A program made the translations under genes and the position numbers. The notes beneath the pieces were generated by a model. That model did no database searches. It saw nothing but the letters and a program-made list of their open reading frames with translations, and was not told where the DNA came from. Of a DNA stretch of 7,324 nucleotides, positions 1 to 7,307 are shown piece after piece. Position 1 is the stretch's first letter; each line of letters starts with the position of its first letter. Source of the stretch: Holosporaceae bacterium (GTDB lineage: Bacteria; Pseudomonadota; Alphaproteobacteria; UBA3830); the NCBI GenBank assembly GCA_031282785.1, contig JAITDB010000033.1, positions 1 to 7,324 on the forward strand, read 5' to 3'.

Positions 1-14
1 TATTCTGATATCAT
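1..14 (-). CDS. rplW: Start of next S10-operon gene, probably 50S ribosomal protein L23 (partial, cut by window edge)
   Basis: On the minus strand an ATG at 14-12 follows the rplD stop codon after only 4 bp and opens a frame reading M-I-S-E before the window ends. An AGGG Shine-Dalgarno-like sequence lies inside the last codons of rplD at a suitable distance. In almost all bacteria rplD is followed by rplW, so the identity rests mainly on gene order. Four codons cannot prove it. Confidence 0.5.
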
Positions 15-18
15 GACA

Positions 19-642
19 CTACCCTAATAAACGTTCCTGAAGACTGGCAACTGCACTCCGGGTGAGCACCAACTTCTCATGCCGCAAACCATCGTAAACA
101 TTGAAACCAACGGTCGGCAACACGTCGATTTTGTACAGATTCCCGCAGGCATTTCTAAAATTTTCGCAATCTTCAGACGAATCCACAAATAAAGCAGAAT
201 TCAAATCCATTTTCTGTAAAGATTCCAGAAGATTTTTAGTTTTTGCATTTTCAATTTTCAGATCTTCGCAGATCACCAAATTATTTTCCTTTAACTTGAG
301 CGAAAGCAGCGTTTTCAGCGCCAATAATCTGACTTTTTTGTTGATTTTAAAGCAATGACACCGCGGAGTCGGACCAAAAACCACGCCTCCACCGACGAAA
401 ATATTCGCCGTGCGAGCGCCGTGACGAGCTCGGCCGGTTCCCTTCTGTTTGAACATTTTTTTCTTGGTTCTGTTGATGAATCCGCGCGTTTTTACAGCGT
501 GAGTTCCGGCCTGACGTCCCGCCAATTGCCATCGCACGACATCGGCCAGACATTCTTTTTTCGGCTCGATGTTAAATATGGAATCATCCAGCACTATGTC
601 GCCGCAAACGCTTCCATCTAATTTTATAACCTGCAGCTGCAT
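19..642 (-). CDS. rplD: 50S ribosomal protein L4 (uL4)
   Basis: L4 binds 23S rRNA early in 50S assembly, and its extended loop lines the peptide exit tunnel. The 207-residue product has the usual family length. The loop signature QKGTGRARHG is at about residues 66-75, followed by the GGGVVFGPTPR segment (84-94) and the NKKVR block. Lys67, equivalent to E. coli Lys63 whose change gives erythromycin resistance, is present, so the loop looks wild type. The ATG start at 642 lies 4 bp past the rplC stop. Its AAGGA Shine-Dalgarno sequence is in the final rplC codons, implying translational coupling. Mildly odd points are Val where Arg is common before GGG and a Cys-His-Cys triplet at 95-97. The C-terminal third is divergent, as is usual for L4. 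Confidence 0.97.
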   Translation of the reverse strand: MQLQVIKLDGSVCGDIVLDDSIFNIEPKKECLADVVRWQLAGRQAGTHAVKTRGFINRTKKKMFKQKGTGRARHGARTANIFVGGGVVFGPTPRCHCFKINKKVRLLALKTLLSLKLKENNLVICEDLKIENAKTKNLLESLQKMDLNSALFVDSSEDCENFRNACGNLYKIDVLPTVGFNVYDGLRHEKLVLTRSAVASLQERLLG

Positions 643-646
643 AGTT

Positions 647-1276
647 CTATTTCCTTTTCACTGCGTCTTTTACCAGCACATAACTTCCCTCGGGACCAGG
701 AACTCCGCCACGAATCAGCAGAAGATTACCGTCGACGCCGTGCACTTTGAGATTCTGCATAGTAACCTGCTCATTTCCCATGTGACCGGCCATTCTCTTG
801 CCCTTGAATACTTTTCCCGGATCCTCTCGGTTTCCGGTCGATCCATGACTCCTATGAGACACAGATACACCGTGGGTAGCTCTCAGACCGCCGAAGTTGT
901 GTCTTTTTATGCCGCCGGCAAATCCCTTACCTATGGATACGCCCGTGACGTCCACAAATTGCCCTGACGTAAAGATATCGGCTCCATAAACGGATCCTAT
1001 CTGAGGCATATCACTGACATCAACCCGGAATTCCTTCAATTTTTTGAAGAACCTTGCACCGAGCGCTTTAAAAAAACCTTTCATTGGTTTTGTCAATTTA
1101 TTTTCCGTAGTTTCCACGGTTCCGACGACCACTGCATCATAGCCATGCTTTTCAGAAGTCTTATGGGCTAACACATGGTGTTCCTCTATCTGCAATACCG
1201 TTACGGCAAATTGACGACCATCATCAGCCAAGATGCGCGTCATGCCTAATTTTTTTCCCAATAATCCTGAACGCAT
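647..1276 (-). CDS. rplC: 50S ribosomal protein L3 (uL3)
   Basis: L3 is a primary 23S rRNA-binding protein whose long loop reaches towards the peptidyl transferase centre. The 209-residue product is normal in length. It opens MRSGLLGKKLGMTR and carries the conserved DVTGVSIGKGFAGGIKRHNF region (109-128) and the loop HRSHGSTG...DPGKVFKGKRMAGHMG (141-166), which is of alphaproteobacterial style. The E. coli loop reads GQNQTPG, with Gln150 methylated by PrmB. Here the aligned segment is GNREDPG, placing Glu151 (codon GAG) at the methylated site. The ATG at 1276 is 3 bp after the rpsJ stop, and the weak TTAGGT Shine-Dalgarno lies within the end of rpsJ. The stop is TAG, as in rplD, whereas the five upstream genes end in TAA. 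Confidence 0.97.
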   Translation of the reverse strand: MRSGLLGKKLGMTRILADDGRQFAVTVLQIEEHHVLAHKTSEKHGYDAVVVGTVETTENKLTKPMKGFFKALGARFFKKLKEFRVDVSDMPQIGSVYGADIFTSGQFVDVTGVSIGKGFAGGIKRHNFGGLRATHGVSVSHRSHGSTGNREDPGKVFKGKRMAGHMGNEQVTMQNLKVHGVDGNLLLIRGGVPGPEGSYVLVKDAVKRK

Positions 1277-1279
1277 GAT

Positions 1280-1594
1280 TTAACCTAAAAGTTTTATTTC
1301 TACGTCCACACCGGCGGCCAGCTCTAATTTCATAAGAGCATCCACCGTTTGCGGAGGACAATCCAAAATATCAACCAATCTTTTATGAGTCTTAAGCTCA
1401 AATTGCTCACGAGACTTCTTGTCGATGTGCGGAGAGCGCAGAACTGTGAAGCGCTCTGTCCTGTTCGGTAACGGAACAGGACCACGAACGCTTGCACCCG
1501 TTCTTTTTGCAGTCATAACAATCTCATTAGTAGAATAGTCAAGGATCCTGTGATCATATGCCCTAAGACATATACGGATGCATTGCGCGTTCAT
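1280..1594 (-). CDS. rpsJ: 30S ribosomal protein S10 / NusE (uS10)
   Basis: S10 is a 30S head protein and, as NusE, also a partner of NusB and NusG in antitermination and transcription-translation coupling. The 104-residue product begins [16 protein letters not shown], matching the family N-terminus, and has the [13 protein letters not shown] block near residue 57 and the [19 protein letters not shown]-terminal region. The frame is open to a TTG at 1612, but that codon overlaps the GGGGGAG Shine-Dalgarno sequence, which lies 9 nt before the ATG at 1594. The ATG is therefore the start. Only 18 bp separate it from the tuf stop, with no room for a separate S10 leader, so the gene is probably read from the upstream transcript. 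Confidence 0.97.
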   Translation of the reverse strand: MNAQCIRICLRAYDHRILDYSTNEIVMTAKRTGASVRGPVPLPNRTERFTVLRSPHIDKKSREQFELKTHKRLVDILDCPPQTVDALMKLELAAGVDVEIKLLG

Positions 1595-1603
1595 GGTACT
1601 GTT

Positions 1604-1610
1604 CTCCCCC
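1604..1610 (-). promoter_or_regulatory. Ribosome binding site of rpsJ (decides start)
   Basis: On the minus strand GGGGGAG lies 9 nt before the rpsJ ATG at 1594. It overlaps the alternative upstream TTG start at 1612-1610 and so argues for the ATG. Confidence 0.75.
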
Positions 1611-1612
1611 AA

Positions 1613-2803
1613 TTAAGCTATTATCTTGGTGACAACACCGGCGCCAACCGTACGTCCACCCTCACGAATAGCGAATCGAAGTCCGTTATCCATAGCAATT
1701 GGAGCAATAAGCTCAATGGTCAACTTCACGTTATCGCCCGGCATAACCATTTCGACGCCCTCTTGCAGCGCAACATTACCGGTGACGTCCGTCGTTCTAA
1801 AATAAAACTGTGGACGATAACCGTTGAAAAATGGAGTGTGACGTCCACCTTCATCTTTATTCAAAATATATGCCTCGCACTCGAATTTTGTATGTGGAGT
1901 GATAGAACCAGGAGCTGCCAAAACCTGTCCGCGCTCGACGTCCTCACGCTTTGTGCCTCGCAGCAAGCAACCGAGGTTATCGCCGGCTATTCCCTGATCC
2001 AGCAATTTCTTAAACATCTCGACGCCGGTCACGACAGTCTTGGTAGTGGCTCTGATGCCCACAATCTCGACCTCGTCGCCGGTCTTTACGACGCCCTGCT
2101 CCACACGACCCGTAACAACGGTGCCGCGACCAGAAATAGAGAATACATCTTCAATTGGCATTAGGAAAGGACGATCCTTCGGACGATCCGGCTGAGGAAT
2201 ATACGCATCAATTGCGTCCATCAACTCAATAACTTTGTTTTTACCAACTTCGTCGTTCTTGCCTTCCAAAGCACAGAGAGCACTTCCTTTTATTATTGGA
2301 ATATCATCTGCTGGGAAATTATATTTTGCCAGTGTCTCTTTGATTTCCATTTCCACTAATTCCAACATGTCTGGATCATCAACCATATCGACCTTGTTGA
2401 TAAATACCACCAACGCTGGAACACCAACCTGACGAGCCAATAGAATATGCTCCTTGGTCTGAGGCATAACGCTGTCAGTACCAGAAACCACTAATATAGC
2501 GCCATCCATCTGGGCTGCACCTGTGATCATGTTCTTAACGTAGTCAGCGTGGCCTGGGCAGTCGACGTGAGCATAGTGCCTTTTGGCGGTCTCGTACTCA
2601 ACATGAGCCGTAGAAATCGTGATACCACGGGCTCTTTCTTCAGGAGCCTTGTCTATTTGGTCATAGGCCGTGAAGCTTGCTCCACCTTTTTCGGCCAGTA
2701 CCTTCGTGATCGCCGCCGTCAAAGTCGTTTTTCCATGATCGACGTGTCCGATGGTTCCTATATTACAGTGAGGCTTATTCCTCTCAAATTTAGCTTTACT
2801 CAT
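1613..2803 (-). CDS. tuf: Translation elongation factor Tu
   Basis: EF-Tu is the GTPase that delivers aminoacyl-tRNA to the ribosomal A site. At 396 residues the protein is full length. The G domain shows P-loop GHVDHGKT (19-26), switch [10 protein letters not shown] (about 56-64), DCPGH with catalytic His85 (81-85), NKVD (136-139) and SAL (174-176), followed by beta-barrel domains II and III. A GTG at 2809 could also start the frame, but the ATG at 2803 gives the family N-terminus [21 protein letters not shown] lies 5 nt before the ATG, and that GTG falls at the edge of this site. The gene sits 21 bp after fusA and 18 bp before rpsJ, the classic str-S10 junction. The stretch after the G3 region reads [12 protein letters not shown], where most bacteria have DGPMPQTREHI. 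Whether a second tuf copy exists elsewhere cannot be seen. Confidence 0.98.
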   Translation of the reverse strand: MSKAKFERNKPHCNIGTIGHVDHGKTTLTAAITKVLAEKGGASFTAYDQIDKAPEERARGITISTAHVEYETAKRHYAHVDCPGHADYVKNMITGAAQMDGAILVVSGTDSVMPQTKEHILLARQVGVPALVVFINKVDMVDDPDMLELVEMEIKETLAKYNFPADDIPIIKGSALCALEGKNDEVGKNKVIELMDAIDAYIPQPDRPKDRPFLMPIEDVFSISGRGTVVTGRVEQGVVKTGDEVEIVGIRATTKTVVTGVEMFKKLLDQGIAGDNLGCLLRGTKREDVERGQVLAAPGSITPHTKFECEAYILNKDEGGRHTPFFNGYRPQFYFRTTDVTGNVALQEGVEMVMPGDNVKLTIELIAPIAMDNGLRFAIREGGRTVGAGVVTKIIA

Positions 2804-2824
2804 TATCACTCCCCCTTTTTAAAT

Positions 2825-4918
2825 TTAATCTGCCTTAGCAGAACCTCTATGCTCAGCGATGACCTTGTCTGCCACGTGTGACGGAACCACATCGTAGCGC
2901 ACAAACTGCATCGTGTACTGAGCTCTACCCTGGCTCATGGAGCGTAACGTATTAACGTAGCCAAACATCTCCGCCAACGGAACTTCAGCCGCGATAACAC
3001 GTGCATTCGCCCTCTGATCCATTCCCACAACCTGCCCTCTACGGCTGTTTAGATCTCCAATAATGTCTCCCATATAGTCCTCGGGAGTCACAACTTCTAC
3101 TGCCATTATAGGCTCAAGAATTTTTGCTCCGCATTTGTTCATGGCCTCCCTAAAGGCGCCACGCGCAGCAATTTCGAACGCCAATACGCTGGAGTCGACA
3201 TCGTGATAGGCTCCGTCCACCAGCGTACACTTCACACCAACTATCGGGAACCCAATAAGACATCCCGACTCCGCGATGCTGTTCAATCCCTTTTCCACAC
3301 CTGGAATGTATTCCTTCGGAACAGAACCACCGAAAATTTTACTCTCAAACTCAAGCCCCGTAGCAAAATTACCAGGCTCGAATTTTAATACAACCTTAGC
3401 AAATTGACCAGCACCTCCAGATTGTTTTTTATGTACATAATCAATCTCTGCAGGCTTGGATATAGTCTCGCGGTAAGCAACTTGAGGTGCCCCCACATTC
3501 GCCTCAACCTTGAATTCTCTCTTCATGCGATCGACAATTATTTCAAGATGAAGCTCTCCCATCCCTTTAATAATTGTCTGCCCCGATTCTGGGTTCATGC
3601 TAACCCTAAAGGAAGGATCCTCCGCAGCTAAACGCGAAAGAGCAATTCCCATTTTCTCCTGATCCGCTTTCGATTTCGGCTCTACCGCCACTTCGATAAC
3701 AGGATCCGGAAATTCCATCTTTTCCAACAGCAGTGGTTTAGTTGTGGAGCACAATGTATCACCAGTTGTTGTATATTTCAAGCCACAAACTGCAATAATA
3801 TCGCCGGCATGAGCTTCTTTTATGTCTTCGCGATTGTTTGCGTGCATAAGAAGCAGACGCCCTACCCTCTCCCGCTCTCCCTTTGTGGAGTTCGCCGCAC
3901 AGCTGCCGGCCTCCAGACATCCGGAATAAATGCGCACAAACGTCAGAGATCCCACAAATGGATCCGTCATGACCTTAAACGCAAGAGCGGCCAATGGTTC
4001 ATCGTCTTTTGGCTCGCGAACGATCTCGGAATTGTCGTCCACACCGTGACCTACAATGGCTCCGATGTCAATGGGAGACGGCAGAAAGTCAACAACGCCG
4101 TCCAACAGCGTTTGTACTCCCTTATTTTTAAAAGCACTACCACAAAAAACCGGCACAAAAGCGCCAGAAATAGCTCCTTTTCTAACACAACGCACCAATT
4201 GCTCAACAGATGGCTCTTTTCCTTCCAAATACGCCTCCAGAAGCTCGTCATCCTGCTCGACGGCCATTTCCACTAATTTTTGATGGTACTCGGCGGCTTC
4301 TTCCTCATATTTTTTCGGAATGGCTACAGTCTCGTATTCCGCCCCCATGGTTTCGTCTTTCCAGTGATAGGCTTTCATGCGCAAAATATCGATAACGCCA
4401 ATAAAATCGCTCTCGAGTCCGTCCGGAATCTGCATAACCATCGGACGAGCACCCAGACGATCCACAATCATGTCCACACAACGGAAAAAATTTGCGCCAG
4501 TGCGATCCATTTTATTCACAAAACAAATTCTCGGGACTTTATATTTATCCGCCTGACGCCAAACGGTCTCGGATTGCGGCTCTACTCCCGCAACTCCATC
4601 GAAAACAGCGACGGCTCCGTCAAGCACTCTCAGCGAACGCTCCACCTCAATGGTGAAATCAACGTGTCCCGGAGTATCAATGATATTTATGCGATGATCC
4701 CTCCAGTAGCAAGTAGTAGCAGCAGATGTAATCGTGATCCCCCGCTCCTGCTCCTGCTCCATCCAGTCCATGGTAGCAGCACCTTCGTGCACCTCACCAA
4801 TCTTATGGGACCGTCCAGTATAAAATAGAACTCTTTCTGTTGTCGTAGTCTTTCCGGCGTCAATGTGCGCCATAATACCAATATTTCTGTATCTCTCGAT
4901 GGAAGTCTTGCGAGCCAT
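2825..4918 (-). CDS. fusA: Translation elongation factor G
   Basis: EF-G is the GTPase that drives tRNA-mRNA translocation and, with ribosome recycling factor, ribosome splitting. The 697-residue protein has normal length. The G domain has P-loop AHIDAGKT (17-24), switch [11 protein letters not shown] (from about 58), DTPGH (81-85) and NKMD (135-138). Later come the family block [19 protein letters not shown], and the domain IV tip segment GAYHDVDSS with the conserved His that enters the decoding site. Two upstream in-frame codons (from GTG at 4927) overlap the rpsG stop and the Shine-Dalgarno sequence. The ATG at 4918 yields the usual MARKT start. The AGGTGG binding site is formed by the last Arg and Trp codons of rpsG, only 2 bp from the gene, so translation is probably coupled to S7. 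Confidence 0.98.
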   Translation of the reverse strand: MARKTSIERYRNIGIMAHIDAGKTTTTERVLFYTGRSHKIGEVHEGAATMDWMEQEQERGITITSAATTCYWRDHRINIIDTPGHVDFTIEVERSLRVLDGAVAVFDGVAGVEPQSETVWRQADKYKVPRICFVNKMDRTGANFFRCVDMIVDRLGARPMVMQIPDGLESDFIGVIDILRMKAYHWKDETMGAEYETVAIPKKYEEEAAEYHQKLVEMAVEQDDELLEAYLEGKEPSVEQLVRCVRKGAISGAFVPVFCGSAFKNKGVQTLLDGVVDFLPSPIDIGAIVGHGVDDNSEIVREPKDDEPLAALAFKVMTDPFVGSLTFVRIYSGCLEAGSCAANSTKGERERVGRLLLMHANNREDIKEAHAGDIIAVCGLKYTTTGDTLCSTTKPLLLEKMEFPDPVIEVAVEPKSKADQEKMGIALSRLAAEDPSFRVSMNPESGQTIIKGMGELHLEIIVDRMKREFKVEANVGAPQVAYRETISKPAEIDYVHKKQSGGAGQFAKVVLKFEPGNFATGLEFESKIFGGSVPKEYIPGVEKGLNSIAESGCLIGFPIVGVKCTLVDGAYHDVDSSVLAFEIAARGAFREAMNKCGAKILEPIMAVEVVTPEDYMGDIIGDLNSRRGQVVGMDQRANARVIAAEVPLAEMFGYVNTLRSMSQGRAQYTMQFVRYDVVPSHVADKVIAEHRGSAKAD

Positions 4919-4920
4919 AA

Positions 4921-5406
<486 letters not shown>

Positions 5407-5778
5407 TTACTTTGGCCTCTTAACACCGTACTTGGAACGCCCCTGACGTCTGTTTTTTACGCCCTGGGTGTCCAATGCGCCACGAATAATATGATATCTA
5501 ACACCCGGAAGGTCCTTCACACGTCCGCCCCTTATCATCACCACCGAGTGCTCTTGCAAATTGTGTCCTTCTCCCGGAATGTAGCAGGTAACCTCAAAAC
5601 CACTGGTCAAACGAACACGAGCTATCTTTCTCAACGCAGAGTTCGGCTTCTTCGGAGTCGTGGTGGTAACACGCGTGCAGACCCCTCGCCTCTGCGGACA
5701 AGATAAAAGTGCCGGAACTTTGTTCCTCTTTGCGACATCCTTCCTAGGACTTCTTATCAACTGATTGATTGTTGGCAT
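5407..5778 (-). CDS. rpsL: 30S ribosomal protein S12 (uS12)
   Basis: S12 sits at the decoding centre and controls accuracy. The 123-residue protein is near-canonical, with [13 protein letters not shown] (39-51), [20 protein letters not shown] (67-86) and [13 protein letters not shown] (88-100). Lys43 and Lys88, where substitutions give streptomycin resistance, are both wild type. Asp89, methylthiolated by RimO in E. coli, is present. The ATG at 5778 has an AAGGA Shine-Dalgarno sequence 8 nt upstream. It is the first gene of the operon, with a promoter about 80 bp upstream. The rpoC gene that often precedes rpsL in proteobacteria is absent. Confidence 0.98.
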   Translation of the reverse strand: MPTINQLIRSPRKDVAKRNKVPALLSCPQRRGVCTRVTTTTPKKPNSALRKIARVRLTSGFEVTCYIPGEGHNLQEHSVVMIRGGRVKDLPGVRYHIIRGALDTQGVKNRRQGRSKYGVKRPK

Positions 5779-5814
5779 ACGCCCCTTCCTTATTCTAAAA
5801 AATCCAAATCAACA

Positions 5815-5836
5815 CAGATCTCAGTAATTAGATCCG
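5815..5836 (-). other. Possible hairpin in the rpsL 5' leader
   Basis: In the minus-strand leader, CGGATCT (5836-5830) can pair with AGATCTG (5821-5815) around an 8-nt loop, giving 7 pairs including one G.U. It starts about 37 nt before the rpsL ATG. A run of six T follows only after about 12 nt, so this is not a normal terminator. A role in leader stability or control is possible but unproven. Confidence 0.3.
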
Positions 5837-5859
5837 ACTTTGACCCCTACGAGGCCTGT

Positions 5860-5888
5860 ATACTACTCATTCGTCGCGCATTAGTCAA
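5860..5888 (-). promoter_or_regulatory. Predicted sigma70 promoter of the rpsL-fusA-tuf-S10 operon
   Basis: On the minus strand TTGACT (5888-5883, 5 of 6 consensus bases) is followed after exactly 17 bp by TAGTAT (5865-5860, 4 of 6 with the key A2 and T6). Transcription would start near 5853 and give a leader of about 75 nt before rpsL. It is the best-spaced candidate I found upstream of this highly expressed operon. Confidence 0.65.
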
Positions 5889-6159
5889 GCCCTTGTCCCG
5901 TAATAGGATGAAATAAATAACAAAAAAAAACATTTACGCACCTCCATGAATTTCACATGAATCCCCCCTCAAGGTTGAACAAAAAAACGAAATATGTACA
6001 CTGCATTCGAACTCTATAAGCCAAATTTTAATATGCTAACTCCACATAATACAATAAATTGCCATATTGTCGGCTCCTTGAATAGAAAAATAAGAAAAGT
6101 ACCTCCATTTTGTGCAATTTGTTAATTTCGCCAACTTCTATCTTCTTCAAAAAAAACAC
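5889..6159. other. AT-rich divergent intergenic region without a recognised gene
   Basis: Between the two divergent promoters lie about 270 bp with no ORF of useful length and no tRNA or known RNA that I recognise. Visible elements are a tandem CATGAAT direct repeat (5945-5951 and 5956-5962, 11-bp period) that also contains a TTCA-CA-TGAA dyad. The 8-mer ACCTCCAT occurs twice (5940-5947 and 6101-6108) and reads as GGAGGT Shine-Dalgarno-like sequence on the minus strand. There are also several homopolymer A runs. Two minus-strand mini-ORFs (5847-5933 and 6036-6065) have well-placed Shine-Dalgarno sequences but are too short to call as genes. Confidence 0.6.
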
Positions 6160-6189
6160 TTGACAATTATATTTGCTGTACTATATATA
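6160..6189 (+). promoter_or_regulatory. Predicted sigma70 promoter of the OTU-protein gene
   Basis: A perfect TTGACA -35 box at 6160-6165 is followed by an alternating TATATATAT tract. TATATA can be read as the -10 element after a 16-bp (6182-6187) or 18-bp (6184-6189) spacer. Transcription would begin about 20-30 nt before the start codon. The perfect -35 suggests substantial basal activity. I see no clear operator. Confidence 0.6.
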
Positions 6190-6212
6190 TCCTAAACTAT
6201 TAGAATAAAAAT

Positions 6213-6216
6213 GGAG
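6213..6216 (+). promoter_or_regulatory. Ribosome binding site that decides the OTU-gene start
   Basis: GGAG at 6213-6216 is 6 nt before the ATG at 6223. The earlier in-frame ATG at 6211 overlaps this GGAG and has only A/T-rich sequence before it, so 6223 is the better start. Confidence 0.6.
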
Positions 6217-6222
6217 AAAAAA

Positions 6223-7257
6223 ATGAAAAAACAAATAATACTATCACTTTTATTGGTAGGCATATGGGGAAATGCTGATGCTATGGTGGAGAAAAACAGA
6301 AGAACCATCTCCCCTACTCGGATTCCTCATCTGAATACTTTGCATCGTCATCCGGCTCCGAAGCATCATATTCATCGCTATCCGATCCCTAAAGGAAAAA
6401 GAGTGTCGGCAGCTTTAGTACATAATAATACTGCTATTAATAACGCTCTCCCTGATATTAAAGGAGACGCCGTAAGTGATAACATGACCGAAGCAGAAAT
6501 TACGGCAATATTTGCTGCAGTATCATCTTCTGAGCCTCAGGCTTCAGCTTCGCCATCCTCAGTTTCGCCGGCTTCAGTTTCATCATCTTCAGCTTCAGCT
6601 TCACCAGCTTCAGGTTCATCATCCTCCGTTTCGCTGGCTTCATCATCCTCGTCTTCGAGTCCTAGTAATGATTCTACAGATATATTGCTTCCGGATGGCA
6701 GAAGCTTGTGCCCTCTCTTGGTTCCTGGAGATGGAGATTGTGGCTATCATGCCCTCGGTATCACTCGACAGGAATTGGCAGATACATTGAACATCATGTT
6801 GACTGAATCAGTTATACCTCTAAAAACAAAAAAGTTTATAATTGATAATTTAAACGCCCAAATTAAGGCAACAGCTCTTGCATTTCCACATTTTAAAAAT
6901 ATATTAAAAACAGTAAAAAATGAGGAAAGAATCCAATGGTTTATTAATACTTTCATTGGACTTAGTGTTCAAGACTTTTTAGAAATATATGAAGAATTTG
7001 GCTTTGTAAATTTTCTAGATCTATCCGTAAACGACGTTGATACACAACTTGGCCTTGGAATGATATTGGCCACAATTCTAGAGAAAACAATACATCTAGA
7101 TACGCCAGTTCTCCATCATCAGATGATTTCTTTTTCCCCGGTAAAAAACATGCCAGTTTTTACATTGCAATCTGAGCATCAGTTTGATAAAGATGAACTT
7201 TGGCTATTACATAATGGAGAAGATCACTATGACGCTGCTTTTACCATGCCTCAGTAA
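6223..7257 (+). CDS. Predicted secreted OTU-family cysteine protease (deubiquitinase-like effector candidate)
   Basis: The product has 344 residues. Seen: a signal peptide (MKKQ, then a Leu/Ile-rich core, then ADA at 18-20 as likely cleavage site); a basic His/Pro-rich segment with HRHPAPK (41-47) and HRYPIPK (51-57); a Ser/Ala/Pro spacer (101-146); and a C-terminal domain from about 155. That domain has VPGDGDCGYHAL (167-178) and, at the end, ELWLLHNGEDHYDAAF. These fit OTU proteases: Asp170-Gly-Asp-Cys173 is the nucleophile motif and His335-Tyr-Asp337 supplies the other triad residues, as Cys91/His265/Asp267 do in human OTUB1. The family cleaves ubiquitin or ubiquitin-like conjugates, so a host target is inferred. 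A start at 6211 would add four residues. The gene is monocistronic within view and divergent from the ribosomal operon. Its 3' half is visibly richer in A+T than the operon, which may reflect transfer or relaxed codon use. Export is predicted; the route beyond the inner membrane is unknown. Confidence 0.8.
   Translation: MKKQIILSLLLVGIWGNADAMVEKNRRTISPTRIPHLNTLHRHPAPKHHIHRYPIPKGKRVSAALVHNNTAINNALPDIKGDAVSDNMTEAEITAIFAAVSSSEPQASASPSSVSPASVSSSSASASPASGSSSSVSLASSSSSSSPSNDSTDILLPDGRSLCPLLVPGDGDCGYHALGITRQELADTLNIMLTESVIPLKTKKFIIDNLNAQIKATALAFPHFKNILKTVKNEERIQWFINTFIGLSVQDFLEIYEEFGFVNFLDLSVNDVDTQLGLGMILATILEKTIHLDTPVLHHQMISFSPVKNMPVFTLQSEHQFDKDELWLLHNGEDHYDAAFTMPQ
6523..6660 (+). repeat. Low-complexity Ser-coding tract with imperfect trinucleotide/hexanucleotide repetition
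   Basis: This 138-bp stretch inside the OTU gene is built from variants of GCTTCA, TCATCC, GTTTCG and TCTTCA in frame. It encodes 46 residues, 28 of them Ser, with Ala, Pro and Val as most of the rest. It links the basic N-terminal segment to the catalytic domain and is expected to be unstructured. Because the units are multiples of three, slippage would change the linker length without breaking the frame. Confidence 0.75.
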
Positions 7258-7278
7258 CTTTGGAGTAATTTATTGTAT

Positions 7279-7307
7279 AAAAATTCAATAATATAATTGG
7301 AATTTTT
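7279..7307 (+). terminator. Candidate terminator after the OTU gene
   Basis: AAAAATTCAA (7279-7288) can pair with TTGGAATTTTT (7297-7307), with one bulged G and an 8-nt AT-rich loop. The 3' arm ends in five T. The stem is nearly all A-T, so it is weak. It begins 21 bp after the stop codon, and its symmetry would let it work in either direction. Confidence 0.35.

Noticed and set aside
1595..1612. TTG start extending rpsJ by six residues
   Set aside because: The TTG overlaps the Shine-Dalgarno sequence, and S10 proteins begin MNAQ or similar, matching the ATG at 1594.
1550..2164. Long open frame opposite tuf and rpsJ, and similar ones opposite fusA and rplC
   Set aside because: These are antisense shadows of strongly conserved genes, with no ribosome binding sites and no plausible protein features.
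2804..2809. GTG start extending tuf by two residues
   Set aside because: It lies at the edge of the GGGGGAG site; the ATG at 2803 matches the EF-Tu N-terminus.
5996..6020. TTCGAA sequence resembling a tRNA T-loop
   Set aside because: The flanking bases cannot form the 5-bp T stem on either strand, and no acceptor or anticodon arm is visible.
5957..6125. Short plus-strand ORFs in the spacer (20 codons from 5957, 30 codons from 6033)
   Set aside because: Neither has a Shine-Dalgarno sequence or recognisable protein character, and the composition is simply AT-rich.
6211..6222. Upstream ATG start for the OTU-protein gene
   Set aside because: It lacks a ribosome binding site, while GGAG lies 6 nt before the ATG at 6223, which also gives a typical MKK signal-peptide start. 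It stays possible and would add four residues.
6512..6790. Leu/Arg/His-rich frame overlapping the Ser-rich tract
   Set aside because: It is the +2 reading of TCA/TCC repeats in the OTU gene and has no independent start signals.
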